The notes: generated by a model not told the origin, from the letters alone. A DNA stretch of 64,000 bases from Hymenobacter sp. IS2118 (GCF_000715495.1 NZ_JNLX01000184.1:28614-92613), one strand, 5' to 3'; numbered from the stretch's first letter, positions 7,805-16,635 are shown. A program made the numbers and translations.

Positions 7805-8800
7805 ATGTTCTACTTTTGGACAAACCGCAACCTGTCCTTGTCCGTGGAGTATCTGCCGCAGTATTTACTGAAACTAACCAGACTCAAAGTAGCTGCCTCT
7901 ACCGTCGGGGGTGTAAGGCTAGAGTCGCCTTACAAGCCAGCGCTGCTGCTGGCCGTGCTGGAGGGCATCGAGGAGCAAACCATCCGCGACAACCGCATTG
8001 CTATCACGCCGGAGTTGATTGCGGGCTTTAAGGCGTACTGCCAACTGTTGAGCCCGGGGCCGGAGTATGGCGGGTGTCCATTCCAGCTGCCTTTTTTCCA
8101 TTTACGGAGTAGTGGGTTCTGGCACCTGCACGCCCGGCCCGGACGGGAGCTTGTTCTAACGGCGTCGAAGTCGGTGCGCAGCTTCGGGCATCTGCGGGAC
8201 GTGATTGACTTTGCTTCGTTGGATGCGGCGCTGTGGGAGCTGCTGTTACAGCCAGTGGCGCGCGAAGAAATTAGGCAGGCGCTGCTGGTGCGGTACTTCC
8301 CGCTGACCCGGCACTACTTCCGTCCGCGGGCGGGCCTTGAACGGCTGGATGAGTTGGGCCGGCAGATGCTGGAGGAGCCGGCGGCCGTGTATAACCGCGC
8401 GGTGGACGTGGCTGATGAAACAGCCCTGGCGGAACGGAGCGGGGTATTTGTCCGGGAAGTGCTGCGGGCGTATCAGTCGACGTGCGCGGTGTCGGGGCTG
8501 CAACTGGTGAGCACCACCGGGGCGGCGCCATTGCTGGATGCCTGCCACATTGTGCCGTGGTCGGTGAGCCGTGATGACACGATTGGGAATGGGCTGGCAC
8601 TGTGCCCAAACCTGCACCGCGCTTTCGACCGGCACCTGTTCTGGATTGATGAAGACTATAGGGTGCGCGTGGCCGAGGGGTTCGGGGAGCTAGGCGGGCG
8701 CGAGTATGGCGTGCAGCGGTTCAACGGGCAGCCGCTGCGGTTGCCGAAGGCGCGGGCGTGGTGGCCGCGGGTGGAGAACCTGGCGGCGCAGCGGAGGTAG
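7805..8800 (+). CDS. HNH endonuclease with sulfur-binding-like N-terminus (type IV restriction candidate)
   Basis: A 331-residue protein in two parts. The N-terminal part (about 35-110) has SPYKPALLLAVLEGI, then PFQLPFFHLRSSGFWHL, a pattern like the DNA sulfur-binding domain of ScoMcrA-type enzymes. The C-terminal part (about 215-300) is HNH_2-like: YQSTCAVSGLQL, LLDACHIVPWS, NGLALCPNLHRAFDRHLF. Enzymes of this build cut phosphorothioate-modified DNA, so the inferred role is defence against DNA with foreign backbone modification. Substrate is inferred from the N-terminal pattern only. The start at 7805 is the first ATG after the terminator; later starts are possible. It is followed by a second HNH gene after 14 bases. 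Confidence 0.7.
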   Translation: MFYFWTNRNLSLSVEYLPQYLLKLTRLKVAASTVGGVRLESPYKPALLLAVLEGIEEQTIRDNRIAITPELIAGFKAYCQLLSPGPEYGGCPFQLPFFHLRSSGFWHLHARPGRELVLTASKSVRSFGHLRDVIDFASLDAALWELLLQPVAREEIRQALLVRYFPLTRHYFRPRAGLERLDELGRQMLEEPAAVYNRAVDVADETALAERSGVFVREVLRAYQSTCAVSGLQLVSTTGAAPLLDACHIVPWSVSRDDTIGNGLALCPNLHRAFDRHLFWIDEDYRVRVAEGFGELGGREYGVQRFNGQPLRLPKARAWWPRVENLAAQRR

Positions 8801-8814
8801 TTACTTTTGAAAAT

Positions 8815-9750
8815 ATGAAGTACTACCTGGGGGCAACGGATTGGCGTTGGTATAACTATTTGAGCAGTCGCGCACCAGAAGACGTGAATTTCTGGCGGCC
8901 CGGTGGCCAAACGGCCTTCCGAGCATTGAACCCGGGCGGGCCGTTCCTCTTCAAACTTAAGAAGCCCTACCATGCCATTGGAGGCATTGGCTTTTTTACC
9001 GCGCAAAGTCAATTGCCGCTGTCTTTGGCTTGGGACACCTTTCAAACGCGTAATGGCTTTGACACTTTAGAAGAGTTTCGTCACACTATCCAGCGTTACC
9101 GTGCGGATACGGAGCGTAATCCAGCTATCGGGTGCATTGCCTTAACCAACCCTATATTTTTCAGCAAACAGGACTGGATTCCTGTTCCTGCGGATTGGAG
9201 CGACAGCATTGTACAAGGTAAAACCTACGACACTCACGACAGCATTGGGGCGATGCTTTGGCAACAAATCGAGTCGACTGTGGCTCGGTATCTGGTCGAT
9301 GCTCCGAGGGCTGACACCACTGCTTTTAGTGTTGCCGAAGACGCGCCACAATACGGGAACTCGATATTGAGAAAGGTGCGCATTGGCCAAGGCGCTTTCC
9401 GCTTATCTGTGACTGATGCTTACACGAAGCGTTGCGCTATTACCGGGGAGAAAACGCTTCCCGTTTTAGAAGCCGCGCACATCAAGCCCTACGCGGAGGC
9501 TGGCCCAAATCACATATCCAATGGCTTGCTGTTGCGCTCGGATATGCACAAGCTTTTTGATGATGGATATATCACTGTCACTCCAAACTTTGTGATTGAG
9601 GTCAGTTCTCGAATTCGGGAGGAGTTTAATAATGGGCGCGAATATTACCAGTATCATGGAAAGCCTTTGACCATCCTACCGGGCCTGGCTGACAATAAGC
9701 CAGCAAGGCACCATTTGGAATATCACAACTCCGTAATTTATCGGGGGTGA
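8815..9750 (+). CDS. HNH endonuclease with PUA/EVE-like N-terminus (COG3440-type)
   Basis: A 311-residue protein. The N-terminal half contains NFWRPGG, NPGGPFLFKLKKP, IGGIGFF, AIGCIALTNPIFF and IVQGKTYDT, the order expected of PUA-superfamily modified-base readers. The C-terminal half is HNH_2-like: TKRCAITGEKTLPVLEAAHI, NGLLLRSDMHKLFDDGYITV. Such fusions are predicted modification-dependent restriction enzymes that would recognise modified bases and cleave nearby. The ATG at 8815 is chosen because the fold starts MKYYLGATDWRW; an upstream reading overlaps the preceding gene. Base composition is visibly lower in G+C than the genes to the left, which suggests separate acquisition. Confidence 0.75.
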   Translation: MKYYLGATDWRWYNYLSSRAPEDVNFWRPGGQTAFRALNPGGPFLFKLKKPYHAIGGIGFFTAQSQLPLSLAWDTFQTRNGFDTLEEFRHTIQRYRADTERNPAIGCIALTNPIFFSKQDWIPVPADWSDSIVQGKTYDTHDSIGAMLWQQIESTVARYLVDAPRADTTAFSVAEDAPQYGNSILRKVRIGQGAFRLSVTDAYTKRCAITGEKTLPVLEAAHIKPYAEAGPNHISNGLLLRSDMHKLFDDGYITVTPNFVIEVSSRIREEFNNGREYYQYHGKPLTILPGLADNKPARHHLEYHNSVIYRG

Positions 9751-9829
9751 GCGTTGAGCATGCTGCTTTAAAGCGACACTTGGTGATGCGAAGCACTTAG
9801 CAATGTTGGGAAGCAGGAATAAGAACGGG

Positions 9830-9890
9830 ACAATTAGCCTCGAACACGGCGCGGGCGAAGCCTACGAGCGTGGCGGTAAGATTGAAGTAG
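9830..9890 (-). pseudogene. 3' remnant of a cytosine-methylase-like gene
   Basis: On the minus strand this stretch encodes GFARAVFEAN, identical to ten residues near the C-terminus of the methylase-like protein at 14,524-15,186. The DNA aligns over about 43 bases with 35 matches, including 14 in a row (GCGCGGGCGAAGCC). Upstream of it the similarity is lost. It appears to be a leftover gene end on the other side of the restriction-modification operon. The rest of the gap 9751-9933 shows nothing else. Confidence 0.6.
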
Positions 9891-9933
9891 CTGATGACGA
9901 GTAGGGTGGGCGTAAAAAACGGCATGGTTGCTT

Positions 9934-10593
9934 TCAGGCCAACTGCAGTAGCAAGTGGTCGAGTTTCATCTTCCCATGAGCCAATTGATTGGTTGACTGA
10001 TAGTGCGTCGCCATCACTGCGTTGGGGGTATTGTCAATGGCTCCAATTCTCGGTCCTGCCCCCCGAAGAACTAATAAGCGGTTGATGCCCGATACGATAG
10101 ATGCGACCTGGCCATTCACAATGTAACCCACCAAGCAACCTTGGGGGTAGCGCTCCGTCAGGAAGTTCTCAATGCCGGTATCAATGTAACGCCCTCGCTG
10201 TTCAGAAGCCCTCACCAGCGCCCCATCAGGCTTTTGCCAATCAAACTCGGAAAGGTTTTTAGCTTCGGCGTAGTAGTGCGTTTCGCGTGTACCGTGCCAA
10301 CTGGAGAACTTGAAATCAACCTTAGGTGCGCTCAAAAAATCAGCTCCCTGATAGGTAATCTCCTCGCTAATAATCAGAGCTTGTGGGTTGACTGAAATTT
10401 GGCTGTTGTGCAGTACACGCGTGAGTTCGATAGAATCTATCAAGCAGCTTGTCAGGTTGTCTTCTTTCCAATACAGCAGGTATCGTTTGTCAGCAAGCAT
10501 CCTAGTGTAGCCCACGCTTATTGCTTCCAGGCACTGCTGGATGAAACGGGCTCGAAAGCGGGCGAAAAGGGCAGAACTGATTCCCCGGCTCAT
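9934..10593 (-). CDS. PD-(D/E)XK-like nuclease, partner of the methylase
   Basis: A 219-residue protein with no named family that I recognise. KVDFKF near residue 91 and HYYAEAKNLSEFD near 107 give D93, E110 and K112, the core of a PD-(D/E)XK nuclease site; E44 in YWKEDNLTSCLID could be the helix acid. The start codon overlaps the stop of the methylase gene by 4 bases (ATGA), so the two are translated together. The inferred role is the restriction subunit or an accessory nuclease of the system. It could also be an immunity-type sensor with a nuclease fold. Confidence in the fold is moderate. Confidence 0.6.
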   Translation of the reverse strand: MSRGISSALFARFRARFIQQCLEAISVGYTRMLADKRYLLYWKEDNLTSCLIDSIELTRVLHNSQISVNPQALIISEEITYQGADFLSAPKVDFKFSSWHGTRETHYYAEAKNLSEFDWQKPDGALVRASEQRGRYIDTGIENFLTERYPQGCLVGYIVNGQVASIVSGINRLLVLRGAGPRIGAIDNTPNAVMATHYQSTNQLAHGKMKLDHLLLQLA

Positions 10594-13500
10594 GCCATTT
10601 CAGCCAGAATTTCGGCTATCACCTCGTCGGCATCGTTAAGCGCACTAGCTGGTGACCAAAAGCGCTTTTCATTTGGCTTTACCAAATACACCGTGTCGGC
10701 TACGTAGTACTTGATGAAACGGCGGTAGTAAATGCTTTCGGCCTTTTCGTGGTACGTGTGGGCTTCAATGCGGCGTAGCAACTCACCTAAGTCTGCTGCT
10801 GGCAGCTCGGTAACGGGGGCTGTAGCTGGGCGGCCGTCCAAATACAGCGCTACTACTTGCAGCGGCGTTTTGGGAGCCAACGTGAAGTAAGCGGCGCTGG
10901 CTTGCAGGTCTTCCGCTTGTAGAAATTGGTTGATGGTTTGGCAAAGCAGGGCGGCGTAGTCGCAGCGCTCGGCCTCCACGGAAGGAGCGAAGGCATCGGA
11001 CTTGCTGCGGTCTCGGAAAGCACCCAGTCGGTATTTTAGTACACTGTCGATGAGCAGACGGTCAGTAGCTGACAAGTTTAAGCCGTCACGGAGCAACGTT
11101 TCAATGGCTTGCTCGGCCCGGTTTAATTCAATAGTGGGCTTTAGGAGATGCTTACGTAAACCAATTATCTCATCAACTAAGGCAACAATACGCTCCTTAG
11201 TAGCAGTTGGCAGGTCAAAGCAAAGACTCGGTATATTGAGCATCTCACCGGGTGATACCCGTTCGCGTTCCACACCCCAATCCGAAGCGGTCAGGAACAT
11301 GAGGTAAGCCGCAAATGAGGAATTGAGGTAAGCCGTAAGCAGCTTCAAGTCCTCATCTTTACCGGGAGCGGAAATGCCGTAAATGGTGCGACGAAAAGAA
11401 CAGTCGTAGTCTAAGTAGGAGGCACAGAAATTTTTATCGGACTGTCCTTCTTTTACTAAAAGATGAGGAGAACGATAAAGCGCTGGCTTGGTTATAGGCC
11501 ACATGACTTTTGTAATCGGTAAGCCGGTTACCTTATCACGAGCATTGTCAGCAGTATAAGATTTAGGAGTATAATAACGGTCTAATCCTTGGGCATCAAT
11601 AAAAGGCATTGATGCTAGTATGTCGCTCGGGTGCTTGTTCTTAGCTTTCGTTCTAGAGGTTTCAAAACCTACAGCTTTTACATACCCTTCGCGGGTTAAA
11701 TAAGTATCCAATGAAGGTCTGCGAGTCAGTTGCTCAATCAATCGAAAGTCGCGCTCAGTCCCCCACATAGCAATCTTCCAAATGTTGGTTGCGGGATTTT
11801 GGCATTCGGTGCGAGGCAAGTGTTTTACATCAATTGGGTCAATTGCAATGCCATCGATAAGACGATTTTTAACCGTTGTGGTGGGTGTGTAATAGACCAA
11901 GTGTGACGAAACAGCAGTTGGTTGCTGCTTGCGATACACTAAAACGCACACCGGTCGTTGAGCAGAAGCAAATAAGTTGCGTCCCCCCGTCTTCTTCGCC
12001 ACGCGCCGCAACGCCGAAAAGTTATACACTTTCTCGACGTAGGTGTCATTGAACAGAAACCGACGGAAATTCTTGGAAGTGCTGTGGTTATTGAATAGAA
12101 TCTTGCTGGTAGCAATAAGTGCAATCTGACCATCAGGGCACAGCACGGTGGCGCGGTGCAGGAAAGCCAGAACCATTTCACTCGCAAACTTCAACGGCTT
12201 CAGATACGCTTTGACATCTGCTGAGGGCTTGTTTGTGAATGGCGGGTTTCCCACCACTAAGTCGAAGGTTAGTTCCTCGAACGGCCCCGCTTCCAAGCTG
12301 CTCATCAGAAACAGGTTCTGACCCTGCCGTTTGGAGTCAGTGTTGCCGGGGCGGTAAATCAGATAAGGAAAGTGAACCTCGTGCCACAGCGTTTTGGGGT
12401 TCAGCCGGTCTAGCATAGCTAGGTAGATGCTGAAAGCGGCCACTTTGATGGCTTCCGCTTTAATCTCAATCCCAAAGATGTTATCCAGCACTAACTGCTG
12501 TACGGTGTCAAACGACAAGGTTTTTGACGGATGGGTGAACTCCCAGCGGTCAAGCAAACGGTTGAGGGTATCCACCAAAAAGATACCCGACCCACAAGTG
12601 GGGTCCAAGGTGCGGATATCGTAGCGAGCATTGCCGCTTGAGGGGTAGGGCAACACCTCGTTCAGCACAAACTCGGCTAGGGCGTGCGGGGTGTAGAAAG
12701 CCCCTATTTCCTTCATATGCTCGGCCCCATCTTCCTGCCGCAGGAAATCTTCGTAGATTTCGCTAATGAGTTGAATAGGAATTACTTCAAAGTCGAAGAT
12801 GCGCCAATCGGGAAACAAAACCTGCTGGGCAGTAGGCAATTCGGTATAGAAGCAAGCTCGCAGAGCAGTCAAATGCTCGGGTGTAACCATTTCCCGTTCA
12901 TTGGGTGCTACCGGGCACAGATTACCATTGAAAACCGTTTCCAGTTTTTCAAACAGCGCGTAAGTAGCATTCTTATCAGTCAGGACTTTGAAGTACGAGT
13001 CCGCTGTGGGATGATACTGCCTGTAAAACTCTGGGGTCGTGGCTTTACGGTCTTCCAGATACAAAATGAAAAGCGAGCGTAGTAACAAGTCGTGAATGAT
13101 GGACACATCTAAGCCCGCTACGCGCAGGAGCTGACGAGTGGTTTTAAGGTTAGCGGCGAGCTGCTCATTGACGCGTGTTTTGGACTGTACCTGCTTCGCA
13201 TACTTCTCCTCTTCCCAAAATGCCCCCGACTCGATAGCAATTTTACCGAATACCTCGTACAGTTCTTGTAAGGCTGCCTGCGCTTCCACAGAAGCATGAA
13301 ACAATTGTAGTTCTTTTTCTGCTTGGGTGTCGGTGGGGCTTTTTGGCGTTTCGTAGCAGTTGTATACCCGCACTTCGGTAGGGCTCTCCACATAGAGAAA
13401 CGGTACCTTGCCTTGGTTCCATACCTTGCGCTGGAGCCTGACCACCGTCTTTACCGTTTCGGGCAAAAAGTCGGTAACAGCTTTAAAGTAGATAGCGGGC

Positions 13501-13679
13501 TGTTCTCCTGAAAAGTAGATTTTATCAACGCCGTCCGCGCCGGTCGCATCGGCGCTGAACCGGTCGGCCTGCTTGAGGTAGTGGCGTTGCAAGGCCGTTA
13601 GGTTGGCCCGGTCGCTGCGTCGGTCGATGAGGCCATCCTTAAAACCGAGTTGGTCAACAACGGATAAGTAGGTGGTCAT
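10590..13679 (-). CDS. N6-adenine DNA methyltransferase, type IIG-like
   Basis: A 1029-residue protein. Residues 1-200 form a charged alpha/beta region with PFLYVESPTEVRVYN near 93, then a helical part. The methylase core follows: GAFYTPHALAEFVL near 327, DPTCGSGIFLVDTL near 359 (SAM-binding motif I), and DLVVGNPPF near 474 (motif IV, NPPF, typical of N6-adenine methylation). A long C-terminal half with GMLNIPSL-like segments probably holds the target-recognition domain. Length and layout resemble Eco57I/type IIG enzymes, where one chain may both modify and cut, but no clear nuclease motif is seen in its N-terminus. It overlaps its regulator upstream and the nuclease-like gene downstream by 4 bases each, making a tight operon. 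Confidence 0.8.
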   Translation of the reverse strand: MTTYLSVVDQLGFKDGLIDRRSDRANLTALQRHYLKQADRFSADATGADGVDKIYFSGEQPAIYFKAVTDFLPETVKTVVRLQRKVWNQGKVPFLYVESPTEVRVYNCYETPKSPTDTQAEKELQLFHASVEAQAALQELYEVFGKIAIESGAFWEEEKYAKQVQSKTRVNEQLAANLKTTRQLLRVAGLDVSIIHDLLLRSLFILYLEDRKATTPEFYRQYHPTADSYFKVLTDKNATYALFEKLETVFNGNLCPVAPNEREMVTPEHLTALRACFYTELPTAQQVLFPDWRIFDFEVIPIQLISEIYEDFLRQEDGAEHMKEIGAFYTPHALAEFVLNEVLPYPSSGNARYDIRTLDPTCGSGIFLVDTLNRLLDRWEFTHPSKTLSFDTVQQLVLDNIFGIEIKAEAIKVAAFSIYLAMLDRLNPKTLWHEVHFPYLIYRPGNTDSKRQGQNLFLMSSLEAGPFEELTFDLVVGNPPFTNKPSADVKAYLKPLKFASEMVLAFLHRATVLCPDGQIALIATSKILFNNHSTSKNFRRFLFNDTYVEKVYNFSALRRVAKKTGGRNLFASAQRPVCVLVYRKQQPTAVSSHLVYYTPTTTVKNRLIDGIAIDPIDVKHLPRTECQNPATNIWKIAMWGTERDFRLIEQLTRRPSLDTYLTREGYVKAVGFETSRTKAKNKHPSDILASMPFIDAQGLDRYYTPKSYTADNARDKVTGLPITKVMWPITKPALYRSPHLLVKEGQSDKNFCASYLDYDCSFRRTIYGISAPGKDEDLKLLTAYLNSSFAAYLMFLTASDWGVERERVSPGEMLNIPSLCFDLPTATKERIVALVDEIIGLRKHLLKPTIELNRAEQAIETLLRDGLNLSATDRLLIDSVLKYRLGAFRDRSKSDAFAPSVEAERCDYAALLCQTINQFLQAEDLQASAAYFTLAPKTPLQVVALYLDGRPATAPVTELPAADLGELLRRIEAHTYHEKAESIYYRRFIKYYVADTVYLVKPNEKRFWSPASALNDADEVIAEILAEMA

Positions 13680-14449
13680 GGCTTAGGAATTAAACGGTCT
13701 AATCGTTGCTCTATGCCTTGCAGACGCTCGTTGAGTAGCGGAAAACTGTCTTGGTACACGGTGGGAAATCCTACGAAAGCTGCCATTTCCCATGCTTCCA
13801 GCACTTCGGCCAGGTCCAAGCTATACGGGGAAAAGGTGGGGTTATCGGATGTCAGAATAAGGCGGGCCGGGCGGGCGGCATCACGGGTAATGCGCTTGAA
13901 TACGACCCCGGCATTTCTAGTTACCAGTATGTATCGGCTGCCATCCTGCAGGTTGCGGGCGTACTCTACAAAGCGACCAATGAGGATGTATCCATCGTGG
14001 ATGGGTGGCATTGAGTCGCCCTGCACATCGAAGGCGCGATAGGTGCCAGGCCCTAGCTTAGGCAAGCGAAAATGGGGTAGCCGCTCAATGAACTCTGCCT
14101 GGTTAAACTCACTGGCATAGCCTGCTACCGCCGCTACTGGCACGTATTGAATATTTTCCTGCTGTTTTTCTCCGACCGTAATGGCCAATACGCGCACATC
14201 TTTCTGCAACGCAGGTTGGGACTCCGGGGACTGCCGAAAAAGTGGTGGTGCAGCTAGTTGACCACGAACCAGCATTTCAGCGCTCACCTGGAAAAAGTCC
14301 GCCAGCTTTAGTAGAATGCTAGCCGATGGTTCCGATTTTCCATTCTCATAGTAGGCGTAAGTAGACCTTTTCAGCCCTAGCGCACTAGCGGCTGCTTCTT
14401 GTGTGAGCTTACGCTCTTTACGCAACGAAGTCAGGTTCTTAGCAAGCAT
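13676..14449 (-). CDS. XRE/S24 (LexA-CI-like) regulator of the restriction-modification operon
   Basis: A 257-residue regulator. Residues 1-60 are an XRE helix-turn-helix (LRKERKLTQEAAASALGLKR then YAYYENGKSEPSASILLKLA). The C-terminal half is an S24 self-cleaving domain: AVAGYASEF near 131 holds the Ala-Gly cleavage site, FDVQGDSM the nucleophile Ser, and GVVFKRI the Lys base. A short coiled tail ends the protein. Such proteins repress until RecA-stimulated self-cleavage, so the downstream genes may respond to DNA damage. Its stop overlaps the methylase start by 4 bases. A dyad overlaps its own start codon, suggesting autorepression. Confidence 0.85.
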   Translation of the reverse strand: MLAKNLTSLRKERKLTQEAAASALGLKRSTYAYYENGKSEPSASILLKLADFFQVSAEMLVRGQLAAPPLFRQSPESQPALQKDVRVLAITVGEKQQENIQYVPVAAVAGYASEFNQAEFIERLPHFRLPKLGPGTYRAFDVQGDSMPPIHDGYILIGRFVEYARNLQDGSRYILVTRNAGVVFKRITRDAARPARLILTSDNPTFSPYSLDLAEVLEAWEMAAFVGFPTVYQDSFPLLNERLQGIEQRLDRLIPKP

Positions 14450-14471
14450 TTGTCAGGAATTGCCACAAATG
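14447..14471 (-). promoter_or_regulatory. likely operator over the start codon of the S24 regulator gene
   Basis: CATTTGT (14447-14453) and ACAAATG (14465-14471) are a perfect inverted repeat with an 11-base spacer. The left arm contains the regulator's start codon, and the right arm carries ACATTTG, close to a -7 box, on the minus strand. This would give a nearly leaderless transcript and direct autoregulation. Confidence 0.5.
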
Positions 14472-14523
14472 TCGAGAATTTTGGAGAAACTTCGCGCATG
14501 TATGGTTTCAGGCCAAAAATGGC

Positions 14524-15186
14524 TCAGAAACAATCATAAAGCCTTGTTATCTGACAACTGGCTGAATTTTGGTTAGCCTCAAATACTGCGCGGGCGAAGC
14601 CAGCAGGGGTGGCGGAGCGCAGGTTGGCGCGGTTCTTTGAGTCAGGGAGGTTGTGCATTTTGGAGCCGAGGATGGGTACCACGGCCTTGTGCTCGGGTAA
14701 CTGGAAGCCGCCGCCGGTCCATAGGCAAGTGCGTTTAGTATAGGCTTCGCTGAGCTGGCGCTCGGGTGGTAGGTAGCCGGCATAATCGCAGGGGTCGAAA
14801 CGGAAGTCTGGAGGGCGCCAATAGGTGCTGACGGTGCTTACTGGGTTCTCGATAAAGTAGGGAGCCTGGCACCAGGCGGCGAGGCGGGCGGACCACTCGA
14901 ACAGCTGCAGGGCCTTGATGACGCTGCCGAGGCCTTTGCGGCGGAAGTGGGCGCGGCCGGAAATGGCGGTGTCGGTGCAGGGCGGAAAGAAGGCGGCGAA
15001 GGCCACGGGGCCGTATGGTGGCAACCACTCGCGCACGTCGATGCCGACGCGGATGATGTTGCCCTCGCGGGTTTCGCCGGGCGGGTGCTGCAGGTCGACG
15101 CAGTAGCAGAGGTAGCCGGCATCGGCCCACGGCTGGACCAGCGTGGTGGTGAAGTCGAAGCAGCTGATGACGATGGGGGCGGACAT
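14524..15186 (-). CDS. phage-type cytosine-C5-methylase-like protein
   Basis: A 220-residue protein, about two thirds of the usual length for a C5 methylase. VISCFDFTTTLVQPWADAGY at the start resembles SAM motif I, AFFPPCTDTAIS near 66 the catalytic PPC motif IV, and YFIENPVS near 110 motif VI (ENV). Later regions (RPPDFRFDPCDYAGY, TKRTCLWTGG) match a group of phage proteins rather than bacterial Dcm. A separate target-recognition region is absent. The role may be phage self-modification or a catalytically altered relative; the sequence does not settle it. It is the last gene of the leftward early operon, just after dnaB. Confidence 0.65.
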   Translation of the reverse strand: MSAPIVISCFDFTTTLVQPWADAGYLCYCVDLQHPPGETREGNIIRVGIDVREWLPPYGPVAFAAFFPPCTDTAISGRAHFRRKGLGSVIKALQLFEWSARLAAWCQAPYFIENPVSTVSTYWRPPDFRFDPCDYAGYLPPERQLSEAYTKRTCLWTGGGFQLPEHKAVVPILGSKMHNLPDSKNRANLRSATPAGFARAVFEANQNSASCQITRLYDCF

Positions 15187-15195
15187 GAGGATGAG

Positions 15196-16629
15196 CTAGA
15201 AAGTGGGCTGGTCGAATTGCGAGGCGGGTAGTGGGTGGTGGCCGGCCGGGTGTAAGTCGCTGAATACACCTCGGCGGAGGTTGCAGGTTGCTACTACCTC
15301 ATCGGTGGCGCCGTTGCGGTGTTTGGCCATGTCGAACAGGATGGTGTCGGCGGTGGCAGTGCCGTCTTCGTACTCGGCGATGTTGTAGTATTCGCCTCGC
15401 CAGAGGAAGACGATGCAGTCGGCGTCCTGCTCCAGGCTGCCGGACTCGCGCAGGTCGGAGAGCATGGGGCGTTTGTCGCCGCCGCGTTTTTCCACGTCGC
15501 GGGAGAGTTGGGAAAGGGCGATGACGGGGGCGTTGAGTTCTTTGGCCAGTTCCTTGAGGCCGCGGCTAATGCTGCCTACTTCCTGCTCACGGTTGCCTTT
15601 GGTGTCGCCGCGCATGAGCTGGATGTAGTCGACCAGGACCAGGCGCAGCGGGTGCTGGGCGTGGAGGCGGGCACACTTAGCGCGCAGTTGCTGGATGGTC
15701 AGGCCGGGTGTGTCATCGAGGTGGAGGCGGTGGCCGTGGGTGCTCAGGCGCTGGGCTTGTTTGCGGATGTGGGCTACTTGCTCCAAGCCACCGGGAAGGT
15801 TGCCGCGGCGTAGGTCGGAGTTGCTGTAGCCGGGGACTTCGCTGGCCACCATGCGCTGCATGAGCTGCAGGGTGGGCATTTCTAAGCTGAAAATGGCAGT
15901 GTGATGGCCATGGTCGAGGGCGGCGGTGCGGGCGAAATGCAGCAGGGCGGCGGTCTTGCCCATGGCGGGCCGGGCGGCTAGGATAACTAGGTCGCCGGGC
16001 TGCCAGCCGCCGGTGAGGCCGTCGAGTTGGGTGAGGCCGGTAGGGACACCCGTGAGGCCTCGTTGCTGGACGGCCTGGGCCAGGCGGTCGAACGTGGGGT
16101 CGAACGCGGCGGCAGCCGTTTGGCCGGGGCGGGTTTCGAGGGTTCGGTTGAGGCTGGTGAGGTGGGCTTGGGCAGTGGCCAGCAGTTCGAGTGGGTCGCG
16201 GGTGTCGTCGTAGGCGTAGGTGGCTAGCTCGGTGCCGGCGCGGATGATAACGCGGCGGGCGTGCTGCTCCTGGAGAAGGCGGCAATGGGTGTCGAAGTGG
16301 GCGGCCGAGTTGATTTTGCTGGTGAGGCCGGCCACGAAGCCGGGGCCACCGGTGCGCTCGAGCGTGCCGCGGTGGCGCAGCTGCCGGGTGACGGTGAGAA
16401 TGTCGGCGTGGTCGCCGAGCTGTACCAGGTCGCGGATGGCCAGGTACACTTGCTGGTGAGCGGTGGAGTAGAATACCTGCTCATCGGGCAAGGTGGCCAG
16501 CAGGGTGCGCTGGGCATGGGCTTCGAGCAGGGCGGCGCCGAGTACGGCGGCTTCGAGGTCGAGGGCCTGGGGTGGCAGGTGACCGGGCTTTTGCGGCGCG
16601 GCATAGCGTTGGATTGAGGTTGGGGACAT
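15196..16629 (-). CDS. dnaB: replicative DNA helicase (DnaB type)
   Basis: A 477-residue helicase with the N-terminal DnaB domain (LDLEAAVLGAALLE and YSTAHQQVYLAI), a linker, and the RecA-like domain: ARPAMGKT (Walker A, about 219-226), FSLEMP, LVLVDYIQLM (Walker B) and SGSLEQDADCIVFLWR. DnaB forms a hexamer on the lagging strand. Given its place in the phage-type operon next to a replication-initiator-like gene, this copy most likely serves the element and not the chromosome. Many Arg, His and Gln in the linker and a short C-terminus set it apart from typical host DnaB. Confidence 0.9.
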   Translation of the reverse strand: MSPTSIQRYAAPQKPGHLPPQALDLEAAVLGAALLEAHAQRTLLATLPDEQVFYSTAHQQVYLAIRDLVQLGDHADILTVTRQLRHRGTLERTGGPGFVAGLTSKINSAAHFDTHCRLLQEQHARRVIIRAGTELATYAYDDTRDPLELLATAQAHLTSLNRTLETRPGQTAAAAFDPTFDRLAQAVQQRGLTGVPTGLTQLDGLTGGWQPGDLVILAARPAMGKTAALLHFARTAALDHGHHTAIFSLEMPTLQLMQRMVASEVPGYSNSDLRRGNLPGGLEQVAHIRKQAQRLSTHGHRLHLDDTPGLTIQQLRAKCARLHAQHPLRLVLVDYIQLMRGDTKGNREQEVGSISRGLKELAKELNAPVIALSQLSRDVEKRGGDKRPMLSDLRESGSLEQDADCIVFLWRGEYYNIAEYEDGTATADTILFDMAKHRNGATDEVVATCNLRRGVFSDLHPAGHHPLPASQFDQPTF

Positions 16630-16635
16630 TGGGGA

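Noticed and set aside
9799..9928. 42-residue frame MPFFTPTLLVISYFN... on the minus strand
   Set aside because: Looks like a small membrane peptide, but its C-terminal part matches the end of the cytosine-methylase-like gene at DNA level, so a gene remnant explains it better.
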